Source: Absicoccus intestinalis (GTDB taxonomy: Bacteria; Bacillota_I; Bacilli_A; Erysipelotrichales; Erysipelotrichaceae). Taken from it: a stretch of 44,195 nucleotides of DNA. The stretch is taken from NCBI RefSeq assembly GCF_033971885.1, contig NZ_JALBUS010000018.1:1-44195 (forward strand), read 5' to 3'. Shown here piece by piece: positions 8,973 to 17,221 of the stretch. Position 1 is the stretch's first letter. Each line of letters opens with the position of its first letter. The translations under genes and the position numbers were made by a program. The notes below the pieces were generated by a model. The model was not told the DNA's origin. It was given only the letters and a program-made list of their open reading frames with translations, and searched no databases.

Positions 8973-9725
8973 ATGTTTAAAGAAGAATATGAAACAGTCG
9001 CAAACATTGCAGCGAACAAGATCCAGTTCTTGAAAAAGAATCCGATTGGCATGTTTGTGATGTCCATGATGGCTGGTGCTTTTATTGGCTTTGGGATTTT
9101 ATTGAGTTTTACAGTTGGCGGTGCTTTGAACGGCTTACCAGCACGATCATTGGTGATGGGTGCTTGTTTTGGATCGGCACTCAGTTTGGTCGTGATTGCG
9201 GGGGCTGAACTTTTTACCGGAAATAATTTGGTGCTGAGCGCCGGATTGCTCAAAAGAAAAGTATCTTTTCGAGATGTTGTGCGATTTTGGATCCTATGTT
9301 GGTTTGGCAACTTAGCGGGCGGCATGGTACTTGGTATCTTATTTCATCTGGCAGGCTTAAATACAGGTGCCACGGCACAAGCCTTTAAGGCAGCAGCCAG
9401 TCTTAAGACCCAAGCTCCTTGGCTTTCGTTATTTATGAAGGGCATATTGTGTAATACTTTAGTTTGTATTGCGACATGGTGTGGCATAAAATGCAAATCG
9501 GAATCGGGCAAGCTCATCATGATATTCTGGTGCTTGTTGATCTTCTTCACTTGTGGATTTGAACACAGTATCGCCAATATGACCGTCTTTATGGTTGCCT
9601 TATGCAGTAAGGGTGTTTTGTTGAGTGGCTGTATCTATAATCTATGTGTTGTGACTTTGGGCAACATGGTTGGTGGCATACTATTTGTGGCCATTCCTTA
9701 TTATTTAGCTTCGAAAGAACGATAA
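8973..9725 (+). CDS. Formate/nitrite transporter (FNT) family channel
   Basis: A 250-residue pentameric inner-membrane channel protein with six membrane spans. It has the FNT features MAGAFIGFGILLS, LSFTVGG, ELFTGNN (the NTG-type repeat), a GNLAGG motif, and the central-pore histidine in CGFEHSIANM. FNT channels move formate, nitrite, hydrosulfide or lactate; the substrate is not readable here, though formate is plausible in a fermentative anaerobe. AGAGGGAAC precedes the start. It is 24 bases after the kinase gene and is the last gene of the relQ operon, followed by a terminator. Confidence 0.9.
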   Translation: MFKEEYETVANIAANKIQFLKKNPIGMFVMSMMAGAFIGFGILLSFTVGGALNGLPARSLVMGACFGSALSLVVIAGAELFTGNNLVLSAGLLKRKVSFRDVVRFWILCWFGNLAGGMVLGILFHLAGLNTGATAQAFKAAASLKTQAPWLSLFMKGILCNTLVCIATWCGIKCKSESGKLIMIFWCLLIFFTCGFEHSIANMTVFMVALCSKGVLLSGCIYNLCVVTLGNMVGGILFVAIPYYLASKER

Positions 9726-9757
9726 ACGTCAATCTTGTTGATATTGACGTTTTTTTA
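9725..9757 (+). terminator. Intrinsic terminator after the FNT gene
   Basis: The stem AACGTCAAT/ATTGACGTT (9 bp) with a 9-base loop ends in a T-run; it starts at the stop codon. Confidence 0.88.
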
Positions 9758-9809
9758 TATGAAACCATCAACAAATATGATATAGTAGGATAAGAAAGAG
9801 CTTACAAAT

Positions 9810-11288
9810 ATGAAGGAACGTCAAGCAGGTATATTATGTCCACTATTTAGTGCCCCTGGCAATCAGGGAATTGGTGATCTTGGTGCTAAAACCAAGATGT
9901 TCATTGATGTCATTGCGGATGCCGGTTATACAGTTTGGCAAATCTTGCCCATTCAATATACCGGAAGATCGCATTCACCGTATCAATCGTATTCTAGTTT
10001 TGCGGGGGATCCTATCTATATCAATATTGATCGATTGTGTGAAGTTGGTTTATTGACACAAAGTTCCATCGTGAACTGCAACAAATTTAAAAATCGGGTG
10101 GAGTATGATAAAGTACGCGAATTTAAAGAAGTCTATTTTCGTCGTGCGTTTCGTGCGTTTAAAAAACATTTTGATGCATTCCGACAGGACTATGAACAAT
10201 TTGAGAAAGAAGCTTTTTGGCTCAATGATTGGGCGCATTTCTATTTGTTTGCGACGATCCATCATACAACGCATTGGCAGGATTGGCCGGTAGCCTATCG
10301 GGATTGGTTTCAAGGTGAACATAGCATCGATTTGAGTGACTATGCGGATGAATTGGCATATATCAAATTTCTGCAATTTATGTTTTATCGCCAACTGAAC
10401 GAATTATGTGTCTATGCACATCAAAAAGGGGTTTCCATCATGGGGGATGTTCCTTTCTATGTCGATTTGGATAGTGCCGATGTATGGAGCAATCGTGCTG
10501 ATTTCATGTTGGATGAAAAAGGCAATCCTCAATTTGTAGCAGGATGTCCACCAGATTATTTTAGTGAAGATGGGCAACGATGGGGCATGCCTACGTATAA
10601 TTTTGAACATATGAGCAAGAATGACTATGCATTCTGGGTCAAACGAATGTCGTGGATGCATCGTTGTTTTGATATCATTCGTATTGATCATTTTCGTGCT
10701 TTTGCGAATTATTGGCGGATCCCAGCGGATAGTGATACCGCCCGCATTGGCACTTGGATCGATGCACCGGGTGAAGATATATTAAAACGGATACGAACGG
10801 CTTGTCCCAATATACAATTGGTTGCGGAAGATCTAGGTGGCGACATTGTTTCCCGTGTTTATGATCTGGAAAAAGAATTTGATATTCCGGGCATGGAAGT
10901 CATAGTTTTCCAACTGGAAACAAAATTATTGCGTAAACCGATTCGTGAAAATGTCGTGTTATATTCGGGTACTCATGATAATGCCACGATCAATGAATCC
11001 TATGCGCATTTTTCCAACAATCATCGGATCAGTTTACGACGCTTCTTTAAAAAACGTGGATATACACATCGTAAATTTAACGATATGGTTTGTCACTTCC
11101 TATTGGATAGTGAAGCTGATCTGGTAATCTTGCCTATTTGGGATATTTGCGGATATAAAGAAGAAGCACGCATCAATGTACCGAGTACATTGAGCGATCA
11201 AAATTGGATTTGGAAATTAAAAGATTTTAAGACCTTTCCCGATGAGATCAAAAAGACAAAGGAATGGATCAAAAAGGCGAATCGATAA
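9810..11288 (+). CDS. malQ: 4-alpha-glucanotransferase (amylomaltase)
   Basis: This 492-residue GH77 enzyme disproportionates malto-oligosaccharides. The N-terminus has LFSAPGNQGIGDLG and the 'SPYQSYSSFAGDPIYI' region typical of amylomaltase. Catalytic residues are in place: nucleophile Asp293 in IIRIDHFRAF, acid/base Glu340 in LVAEDLGG, and the transition-state Asp390 in YSGTHDN. Length equals that of the bacterial short form. The ribosome site is weak (AGAAAGAG). It is a single-gene unit converging on purC and works with glgB in glycogen and maltodextrin metabolism. Confidence 0.95.
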   Translation: MKERQAGILCPLFSAPGNQGIGDLGAKTKMFIDVIADAGYTVWQILPIQYTGRSHSPYQSYSSFAGDPIYINIDRLCEVGLLTQSSIVNCNKFKNRVEYDKVREFKEVYFRRAFRAFKKHFDAFRQDYEQFEKEAFWLNDWAHFYLFATIHHTTHWQDWPVAYRDWFQGEHSIDLSDYADELAYIKFLQFMFYRQLNELCVYAHQKGVSIMGDVPFYVDLDSADVWSNRADFMLDEKGNPQFVAGCPPDYFSEDGQRWGMPTYNFEHMSKNDYAFWVKRMSWMHRCFDIIRIDHFRAFANYWRIPADSDTARIGTWIDAPGEDILKRIRTACPNIQLVAEDLGGDIVSRVYDLEKEFDIPGMEVIVFQLETKLLRKPIRENVVLYSGTHDNATINESYAHFSNNHRISLRRFFKKRGYTHRKFNDMVCHFLLDSEADLVILPIWDICGYKEEARINVPSTLSDQNWIWKLKDFKTFPDEIKKTKEWIKKANR

Positions 11289-11316
11289 AAAAGTTGGAAT
11301 TTCTTCCAACTTTTTA
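11287..11316. terminator. Bidirectional terminator between malQ and purC
   Basis: The stem AGTTGGAA/TTCCAACT with loop TTTC is flanked by an A-run on the left and a T-run on the right, so it can stop both convergent transcripts. It overlaps the purC stop codon. Confidence 0.85.
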
Positions 11317-12183
11317 TAATGTTTTGCCAGTTAATAAATGATAGGCTTCTTTGTATTTATCAATGGTCTTATCAATGACATCTTGTGGTAAATGATAATC
11401 ACTATTTGGATTGGCTTTTAACCAATCGCGTACAAATTGCTTATCAAAAGAGGGTTGACTTTGTCCTGGTTGATAGCCTTCGACAGGCCAGAAACGAGAA
11501 CTATCTGGTGTCAACATTTCATCTCCTAAAACAATGGTTCCTTTTTCATCCAATCCGAATTCAAACTTTGTATCCGCAATGATAATGCCTTTCGATAGGG
11601 CATAGTCGGCACAAGCTGTATACAATTTTAACGTATACTCCTTGATCTTTTTGGCATATTCCTGTCCATGTCCTGGAAAGGCTTTTTCTAATACATCGAT
11701 ACTTTGTTCGTAACTGATGTTTTCATCGTGATCGCCAAGATCCGCTTTCGTACTTGGGGTATAAATCGGTTCTGGCAGTTTATCGCATTCTTTTAATCCG
11801 GCTGGTAACTGGATCCCACATACGGTGCCATTCTTTTGATAGCTTGCCCAACCACTACCGGTAATATAACCACGAACGATGCATTCGATCGGAATCATTT
11901 TTAGTTTCTTGACTAACATGGAATTGCCATTGAATGCAGGTTGGGAGAAATAAGCTGGCATATCTTTTGGATCCACGGAGATCATATGATTGGGAACGAT
12001 ATCTTTTGTGTAGTCAAACCAAAATTTGGACATTTGTGTCAAAACGGTTCCTTTTTTGGTGATCTTATTCTTTAAAATAACGTCAAAGGCGGAAATTCGA
12101 TCGGTCGCAACCATGATCAAGGAGTCGCCATTGTCGTAAATTTCACGTACTTTTCCTGCTTTTATAGGTTTGAATTCTTTCAT
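11314..12183 (-). CDS. purC: SAICAR synthetase (phosphoribosylaminoimidazole-succinocarboxamide synthase)
   Basis: The enzyme joins aspartate to CAIR in step 8 of IMP synthesis using ATP. At 289 residues it is the longer, Ade1-like form. Recognisable motifs are GKVREIYDNGDSLIMVATDRISAFDV near the N-terminus (split here: the GKVREIY loop and the TDRISAFDV box), VRGYITGSGW, and DTKFEFGLDE followed by LGDEMLTPDSSRFWP. A long-spaced AGGAGG precedes the ATG at 12183. It stands alone, away from other pur genes, with its own promoter and about 20 bases of leader, so there is no room for a purine riboswitch. Confidence 0.95.
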   Translation of the reverse strand: MKEFKPIKAGKVREIYDNGDSLIMVATDRISAFDVILKNKITKKGTVLTQMSKFWFDYTKDIVPNHMISVDPKDMPAYFSQPAFNGNSMLVKKLKMIPIECIVRGYITGSGWASYQKNGTVCGIQLPAGLKECDKLPEPIYTPSTKADLGDHDENISYEQSIDVLEKAFPGHGQEYAKKIKEYTLKLYTACADYALSKGIIIADTKFEFGLDEKGTIVLGDEMLTPDSSRFWPVEGYQPGQSQPSFDKQFVRDWLKANPNSDYHLPQDVIDKTIDKYKEAYHLLTGKTL

Positions 12184-12210
12184 GATGTTTATATCCTCCT
12201 GTCGTCTTTT

Positions 12211-12239
12211 ATGATAGCGAAATGCATGAAAAACTTCAA
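12211..12239 (-). promoter_or_regulatory. purC promoter
   Basis: On the minus strand TTGAAG (12234-12239), a 17-base spacer and TATCAT (12211-12216) give a predicted start near 12204. Confidence 0.6.
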
Positions 12240-12306
12240 TGAGAGATTCTTCTCGTAAAGTTTTTATAAAGTTCTATCTTTTTTTCATTTCTTATATTAT
12301 ACTTCT

Positions 12307-12346
12307 TATGTTTAATTAATGAAACAATATGTTTAATTAAAGAAAC
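12307..12346 (+). promoter_or_regulatory. Direct-repeat operator before the XRE-cupin/pot operon
   Basis: Two copies of TATGTTTAATTAATGAAAC (12307-12325) and TATGTTTAATTAAAGAAAC (12328-12346) differ at one base and start 21 bases apart, two helical turns. Each contains TTTAATTAA, itself near-palindromic. They lie just after a -10-like TATTAT (12295-12300) and end just before the ribosome site GGGAGGGG, so a bound protein would block transcription. Autoregulation by the adjacent XRE protein is inference. Confidence 0.6.
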
Positions 12347-12358
12347 GGGAGGGGATCT

Positions 12359-12892
12359 ATGGAAATTGGTTCAAAATTGAAAGAATTACGACTCAAAAAT
12401 GGGTTGACTCTTTCTGAATTGGCATCACGATCCGAAGTGACCAAGGGATTTTTATCACAGTTGGAAAGAGATCTGACCAGTCCCAATATCTCGACATTAG
12501 AAGATATCTTAGAAGCTTTGGGGACAAATTTACAGGAATTTTTTTCTGAACAGCCAGAGGAACAAATCGTCTTTCGCAAGGAAGATGTGTTTGTGGATGC
12601 ACAAACCAATGAAACCATTCATTGGATCGTTCCCAATGCACAGAAGAATCAAATGGAGCCGGTACAGGTGGTGCTTCATCCGCATCAATGTACCCGTCAG
12701 ATCGAATCACATGCCGGTGAAGAATTTGGCTATGTCTTATATGGACGTGTCAAGTTGCACTATGGCGATCGAATGGAAACGATCAAGCGGTATGAAACCT
12801 TCTATATTTCGGGTCAACATACCCATTATTTAGAAAATGCCACTGATCGAGATGCTGCCGTTTTATGGATCAGCACACCACCTATATTTTAA
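12359..12892 (+). CDS. XRE-family regulator with C-terminal cupin domain
   Basis: A 177-residue regulator. Residues about 5-58 form an XRE helix-turn-helix (IGSKLKELRLKNGLTLSELA...TKGFLSQLERD...ISTLEDILEALG), and about 105-172 form a small cupin barrel (HAGEEFGYVLYGRVKLHYGD) that would sense a small ligand. XRE-cupin proteins such as PuuR commonly control polyamine genes, and this one sits 14 bases upstream of potA, so polyamine sensing is the natural guess. Start is fixed by GGGAGGGG. The upstream direct repeats are its probable operator. Confidence 0.88.
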   Translation: MEIGSKLKELRLKNGLTLSELASRSEVTKGFLSQLERDLTSPNISTLEDILEALGTNLQEFFSEQPEEQIVFRKEDVFVDAQTNETIHWIVPNAQKNQMEPVQVVLHPHQCTRQIESHAGEEFGYVLYGRVKLHYGDRMETIKRYETFYISGQHTHYLENATDRDAAVLWISTPPIF

Positions 12893-12906
12893 GAGGGAGA
12901 AAGTTT

Positions 12907-14487
12907 ATGGAAGAGAAGAAGAAAATCATTGAATTTCGTCATATTGTGAAGAACTTTGATGATCAAGTCGTTTTAAAGGGAATCGACTTGGATATTTATG
13001 AAAATGAGTTTGTGACCTTGTTGGGGCCTTCAGGTTGTGGCAAGACCACTTTATTGCGTATCTTAGCGGGGTTTTTAGACCCCAATGAAGGATCCATCAT
13101 CTTTAATGGGATCGATATCAAAGATCTACCACCGTATAAACGAGAATTAAATACGGTATTTCAAAAGTATGCCTTATTTCCACATATGAATGTGTATGAC
13201 AATATTGCCTATGGTTTAAAAATTGCCAAAATGTCAAAAGATGTCATTGATCAAAAGGTCATGCGTATGTTGAAGTTGATTGGTTTGGAAGGCTTTGAAA
13301 AACGAGATGTGACCTTGTTGTCGGGTGGACAACAACAACGTGTTGCCATTGCCAGGGCCTTGGCCAATGAGCCACGGGTCTTGTTGTTGGATGAACCATT
13401 GAGTGCATTGGATATGAAATTGCGCAAAGAAATGCAGTATGAATTAAAAAATATTCAACAAGAAGTAGGAATCACTTTTATTTTTGTGACTCATGATCAA
13501 GAAGAAGCATTGACAATGTCCGATAAGATCGTGGTCATGAAAGAGGGCGAGATCCAACAGGTCGGTAGTCCCGAAGATGTCTACAATGAACCGGTCAATA
13601 AATATGTGGCCCAGTTTATTGGGGAATCCAATATTATGAATGGGGTCATGTTGGAAGATAAAAAAGTAAAATTTGATGATATCGTCTTTGATTGTGTCGA
13701 TGTTGGTTTTAAACCCAATGAACCTGTTGATGTCGTGATTCGTCCCGAAGATATTGATATCGTGGATGTGGATCAAGGCAAGATGACAGGAACCATTGAA
13801 TCGGTGCTGTTTAAGGGCGTGCATTATGAGATCATGGTTGAGACGGTACCAGGTACATCGGTCAATGTGAATATGCATGTGCAAAGTTTCAATGAAGTCA
13901 CAAGCAGTGATGGCAAGGAAAAGATTTCTGCCAATGATTTTTATGTGGATCTGGAAGATATGAAAGATATAGATGAAAAAGAAATGATTGCGCGTGCAGA
14001 TGCTCAAGCGTGGGATCCCGAAACCGATGAATTGATTTCCATCAATTCCGTGGAGACCAATCTTGAAAACAAGATAGGGGAATACACCATCACGTTTTCA
14101 ACGAGCAATAAAACATCGATTACACGTAAAATTTGGGTCATTGACCAACGAGTGGTGGAAAATAAAAAGGCCAATGAAGCCATTAGTGCCTTTAATTTCT
14201 TTAAGACCGCAGATGAGATCCAGGAAAGTCAAACATTGGATACCGATTTAAAAACATGGGCCAATGCCCAAGCATGGAAATTGGACAACGAAGAGGAAAC
14301 GATTGATTTGTATGTGGATTATGATTTTGATCCCGAAAACATCAAAGAAGGCATCTATCGGGTGACATTCTCGACGGAAGGCCATGAATTTAAGATCCAT
14401 ACCACGGATTATGCACAGAAAGGGAAAGAAGTCGGTTTAACTTTCTATCCAGAAGATATCCATGTGATGGAGAAGATGGGATTCTAA
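12907..14487 (+). CDS. potA: Spermidine/putrescine ABC transporter ATPase PotA with Ig-like insertion
   Basis: A 526-residue ATPase powering polyamine import. The nucleotide-binding domain is complete: Walker A GPSGCGKTT (40-48), Q-loop VFQKYALFP, signature LSGGQQQ (138-144), Walker B LLLDEP (159-164) and His196. PotA is usually about 350-385 residues; the extra length is an insertion (about 335-499) inside the C-terminal TOBE region, whose end resumes as GLTFYPEDIHVM. The insertion holds two similar repeats (about 340-414 and 426-499), each opening ISAxxF, with an A.AQAW core and GxYxVTFST end, like bacterial surface Ig-like repeats. I start at 12907 after AGAGGGAG; the frame is open further upstream into the regulator gene. 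It overlaps potB by one base. Confidence 0.93.
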   Translation: MEEKKKIIEFRHIVKNFDDQVVLKGIDLDIYENEFVTLLGPSGCGKTTLLRILAGFLDPNEGSIIFNGIDIKDLPPYKRELNTVFQKYALFPHMNVYDNIAYGLKIAKMSKDVIDQKVMRMLKLIGLEGFEKRDVTLLSGGQQQRVAIARALANEPRVLLLDEPLSALDMKLRKEMQYELKNIQQEVGITFIFVTHDQEEALTMSDKIVVMKEGEIQQVGSPEDVYNEPVNKYVAQFIGESNIMNGVMLEDKKVKFDDIVFDCVDVGFKPNEPVDVVIRPEDIDIVDVDQGKMTGTIESVLFKGVHYEIMVETVPGTSVNVNMHVQSFNEVTSSDGKEKISANDFYVDLEDMKDIDEKEMIARADAQAWDPETDELISINSVETNLENKIGEYTITFSTSNKTSITRKIWVIDQRVVENKKANEAISAFNFFKTADEIQESQTLDTDLKTWANAQAWKLDNEEETIDLYVDYDFDPENIKEGIYRVTFSTEGHEFKIHTTDYAQKGKEVGLTFYPEDIHVMEKMGF

Positions 14488-15323
14488 TGAAAAAGTTTCG
14501 TCAATTGGTCCTTCCATATTTGATTTGGAGCGTATTGATGCTGTTGGTACCGATGCTTCTGATTGCGATGTATTCGTTCATGTCAGATGGCAACAGTATC
14601 GTTCCTTTTCAGTTGACCATTCATCATTATGTTCGTTTTTTTACTGACCCTGACTTTGTCTTGATCTTGTGGCGTTCGTTGATCATTGCCCTAAAAACAA
14701 CCATCATTTGTTTGTTGCTGGGGTATCCCATTGCGTACTACATTGCCAATAGTGAAGAAAAGAAACAAAATCTCTTGATTCTTTTGATCACTTTACCGAT
14801 GTGGATCAATATGTTGGTTCGTACCTATGCCTGGATCGGTCTATTGGCTCCTGATGGTATCATTTCCTGGCTCTTGGGCTTGATTGGGATCCATACAGAA
14901 CTTTTATATACGGAAAAAGCCGTTCTTTTAGGCATGGTCTATAACTTTTTGCCCTTTATGATCTTACAGATCCAGACCGCTTTATCCAAAATGGATAAGT
15001 CTTTATTGGAAGCCAGCAATGATCTTGGTGCCAATCAGGTGCAAACCTTTATCCATATCATTTTTCCATTATCCCTGAGTGGTGTAGTGAGTGGTATCAC
15101 CTTGGTTTTCTTGCCGGCCGTATCGAGTTTCTTCATTCCAAAATTATTGGGAGGCGGCCAATTCTTCTTGATTGGTAATGTGATCGAAAATCAATTTATT
15201 ACCGTTGGTGAATGGAATTTTGGATCTGCCATTAGTATGATCATGGCCGTGATCATGATGCTTCTGATGATGTTGGTTCGAAATATTGAGAAAAAAGGTG
15301 CTGTCCAAGGAGATCGTCTATGA
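14487..15323 (+). CDS. potB: Spermidine/putrescine ABC transporter permease PotB
   Basis: A 278-residue inner-membrane permease with six predicted spans. The coupling (EAA) loop, which docks on the ATPase, reads LLEASNDLGANQVQTFIHII. The opening residues and the LPMWINMLVRTYAW segment are typical of PotB. The ATG shares its A with the potA stop, and its own end overlaps the next permease gene by four bases, so expression is coupled along the operon. Confidence 0.93.
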   Translation: MKKFRQLVLPYLIWSVLMLLVPMLLIAMYSFMSDGNSIVPFQLTIHHYVRFFTDPDFVLILWRSLIIALKTTIICLLLGYPIAYYIANSEEKKQNLLILLITLPMWINMLVRTYAWIGLLAPDGIISWLLGLIGIHTELLYTEKAVLLGMVYNFLPFMILQIQTALSKMDKSLLEASNDLGANQVQTFIHIIFPLSLSGVVSGITLVFLPAVSSFFIPKLLGGGQFFLIGNVIENQFITVGEWNFGSAISMIMAVIMMLLMMLVRNIEKKGAVQGDRL

Positions 15324-16459
15324 AACAAAAGAAACGATATGTAGGCAAGATCTTATTGATCCTTTCATTGATCTTTTTCTATTTACCCATTGTATTCATG
15401 GTGATCTTCTCCTTTAATGACAGTAAGTCCTTGACGCACTTTACAGGATTTTCACTTCGTTGGTATCGGGCCATGCTGCAAAGTCACGGGATGATGTCCA
15501 GCTTGTATATCACCATTATTGTGGCGGTATTGGCTACCATCATTTCAACCATTATTGGCACGATGACAGCCATTGGCTTGTCGCAATCCACCAAACGCGT
15601 GCGACAATTTATCACACGGGTGGATGATTTTCCATTGATGAACCCTGATATCGTAACGGCCATTGGCTTGATGTTGTTGTTTATCACATTTCGCGTGGAA
15701 AAAGGATTTGTGACCTTATTATTGGCACATATTGCGTTTTGTATTCCCTATGTGATCCTTTCTGTGATGCCGCGGATTCGCCAATTGGATCCCAATTTAG
15801 CGGATGCTGCCATGGACCTCGGGGCGACCCCATTTCAAGCTATTACCCAAGTAATCGTACCTCAGATCACACCGGGAATCGTTTCGGGAGCTTTGATCGC
15901 ATTTACGATGTCCTTTGATGATTTTATCATTTCTTATTTTGTGACCGGAAAAGGCGTAAAGAACTTGAGTATCATGGTCTACACGATGTCCAAACGAGTC
16001 AATCCAAGTGTCAATGCGATTTCGACCATTGTGGTCATCTTGATTACGATCCTTTTGTTGATCATCAATATTGTGCCATTGGTTCGAAAAAAAGAGACGG
16101 AAACATCCATGACCATGCAGCCAAAGAAACGCTGGCCAAAATGGGTTGGTGCAGGTGTTGTGATCGTTGCTTTGGTGGTATCGTTGTTTGGTATGCATCG
16201 CGTTGGTAATCAACCGTATGCGGGACAAACGCTACATATCTATTTGCCAGGAGAATATATTAGTGATGAAATGGTGAGTGATTTTGAAGATCAAACTGGA
16301 GCCACGGTGGTGATGGACAATTTTGATTCCAACGAACAAATGTATATCAAAGTGGCCAACGGGGAAAACTATGATTTGTTGATTCCTAGTGACTATATGA
16401 TCGAGCGATTGATCCAAGAAGATTTGCTGCAAAAAATTGATCAAAAGAAGATGAAATAA
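15320..16459 (+). CDS. potC: PotC permease fused to the N-terminal part of PotD (frame ended by TAA)
   Basis: Residues about 1-260 are a six-span PotC permease with coupling loop DAAMDLGATPFQAITQVIVP. After KRWPKWVG a further membrane anchor (about 275-295) leads into an extracellular PotD-like binding domain (TLHIYLPGEYISDEMVSDF...) that stops at TAA 16457-16459 after only about 80 residues. The same frame continues open to 17212 and encodes the rest of PotD. Permease-binding protein fusions are known in other ABC importers (for example OpuABC and GlnPQ). The permease itself is intact and may still function; whether any full-length fusion is made depends on readthrough or on the stop being a sequencing error. 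Confidence 0.85.
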   Translation: MKQKKRYVGKILLILSLIFFYLPIVFMVIFSFNDSKSLTHFTGFSLRWYRAMLQSHGMMSSLYITIIVAVLATIISTIIGTMTAIGLSQSTKRVRQFITRVDDFPLMNPDIVTAIGLMLLFITFRVEKGFVTLLLAHIAFCIPYVILSVMPRIRQLDPNLADAAMDLGATPFQAITQVIVPQITPGIVSGALIAFTMSFDDFIISYFVTGKGVKNLSIMVYTMSKRVNPSVNAISTIVVILITILLLIINIVPLVRKKETETSMTMQPKKRWPKWVGAGVVIVALVVSLFGMHRVGNQPYAGQTLHIYLPGEYISDEMVSDFEDQTGATVVMDNFDSNEQMYIKVANGENYDLLIPSDYMIERLIQEDLLQKIDQKKMK

Positions 16460-17212
16460 ACATTTGAAAAGATCAATCCCGATATCTTACATGCATCTTT
16501 TGATCCAAACAATGACTATAGTGTTCCTTATTTCTGGGGCAGTGTCGGCATTAGTTATGATAAACGAAAAGTTAGTTTGGCAGACTTAGAATCGGAAGGC
16601 TATAATATTTTCTTAGATACGAAGTATAAAGGCGATATTTATCTTTATGATTCGGAACGTGATTCGGTCATGATGGCTTTGAAAGCATTGGGCTATTCCA
16701 TGAACACAAAAGATACTTCACAACTCAATCAAGCCAAGGATTGGTTGAGTCAATGTGTGACGACCATGGAACCGGAAATTGTTACGGATGAGATCATCGA
16801 TAATATGGCCAACGCTAGAAAAGCACTTGGCTTGGTCTATTCCGGTGATGCTGCTTATATCATGAGTGAAAATAAGAATATGGGATTCTTTATGCCAAAG
16901 GAAGGAACCAACATCTGGACCGATGCGATGGTCATTCCTAAAAATGCAAGTCATCCAAAGTTAGCCATGGAATTTATGAAGTTTGTTACGAATTATTCAG
17001 AAGCAAAGAAAAATTCCGAATTTGTGGGGTATACATCTCCGAATCTCAAAGTCGAAAACCACTTAGCGAAAACGACATTTAAGGGCATCAATGCGTATAC
17101 ACCACGAACCAAGTATTCCCAAGATGAAGTGTTTGGTTATGATGCCAAGACACGAAAAGTCATTGCGGAGCTATGGAGCGAGATCAAGGTCATTGCTTCC
17201 AATGCAGAATAA
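16460..17212 (+). pseudogene. potD: Remaining PotD substrate-binding domain, separated by an in-frame stop
   Basis: Directly after the TAA at 16457-16459 the same reading frame continues for 250 codons: TFEKINPDILHASF, then DYSVPYFWGSVGISYD, the PotD hinge/ligand region, YSGDAAYIM and a C-terminal LWSEIKVIASN. Together with the upstream part it would give a 630-residue PotCD. No frameshift is involved; a single base change (for example AAA, CAA or GAA to TAA) explains it. There is no ribosome site or ATG near the break; the first usable start is TTG 16577, far inside the domain. So this part is probably silent, unless the stop is suppressed or is an assembly error. Confidence 0.8.
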
Positions 17213-17221
17213 GAGGTTATT

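Noticed and set aside
8813..9325. 170-codon minus-strand open frame opposite the kinase and FNT genes
   Set aside because: It crosses two well-supported plus-strand genes and shows no recognisable domain or ribosome site.
12184..12358. Purine riboswitch or T-box ahead of purC
   Set aside because: The predicted purC transcript start leaves only about 20 bases of leader, and no aptamer consensus is visible.
13444..14007. 187-codon minus-strand open frame opposite potA
   Set aside because: It lies wholly antisense to a clear PotA, its translation is rich in His, Ile and Phe as expected from reversed Asp/Asn/Glu codons, and no ribosome site is present.
16577..17212. Independent gene from TTG 16577 for a short binding protein
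   Set aside because: It is the tail of the PotD domain in the same frame as potC, lacks a signal peptide and a ribosome site, and begins mid-domain.
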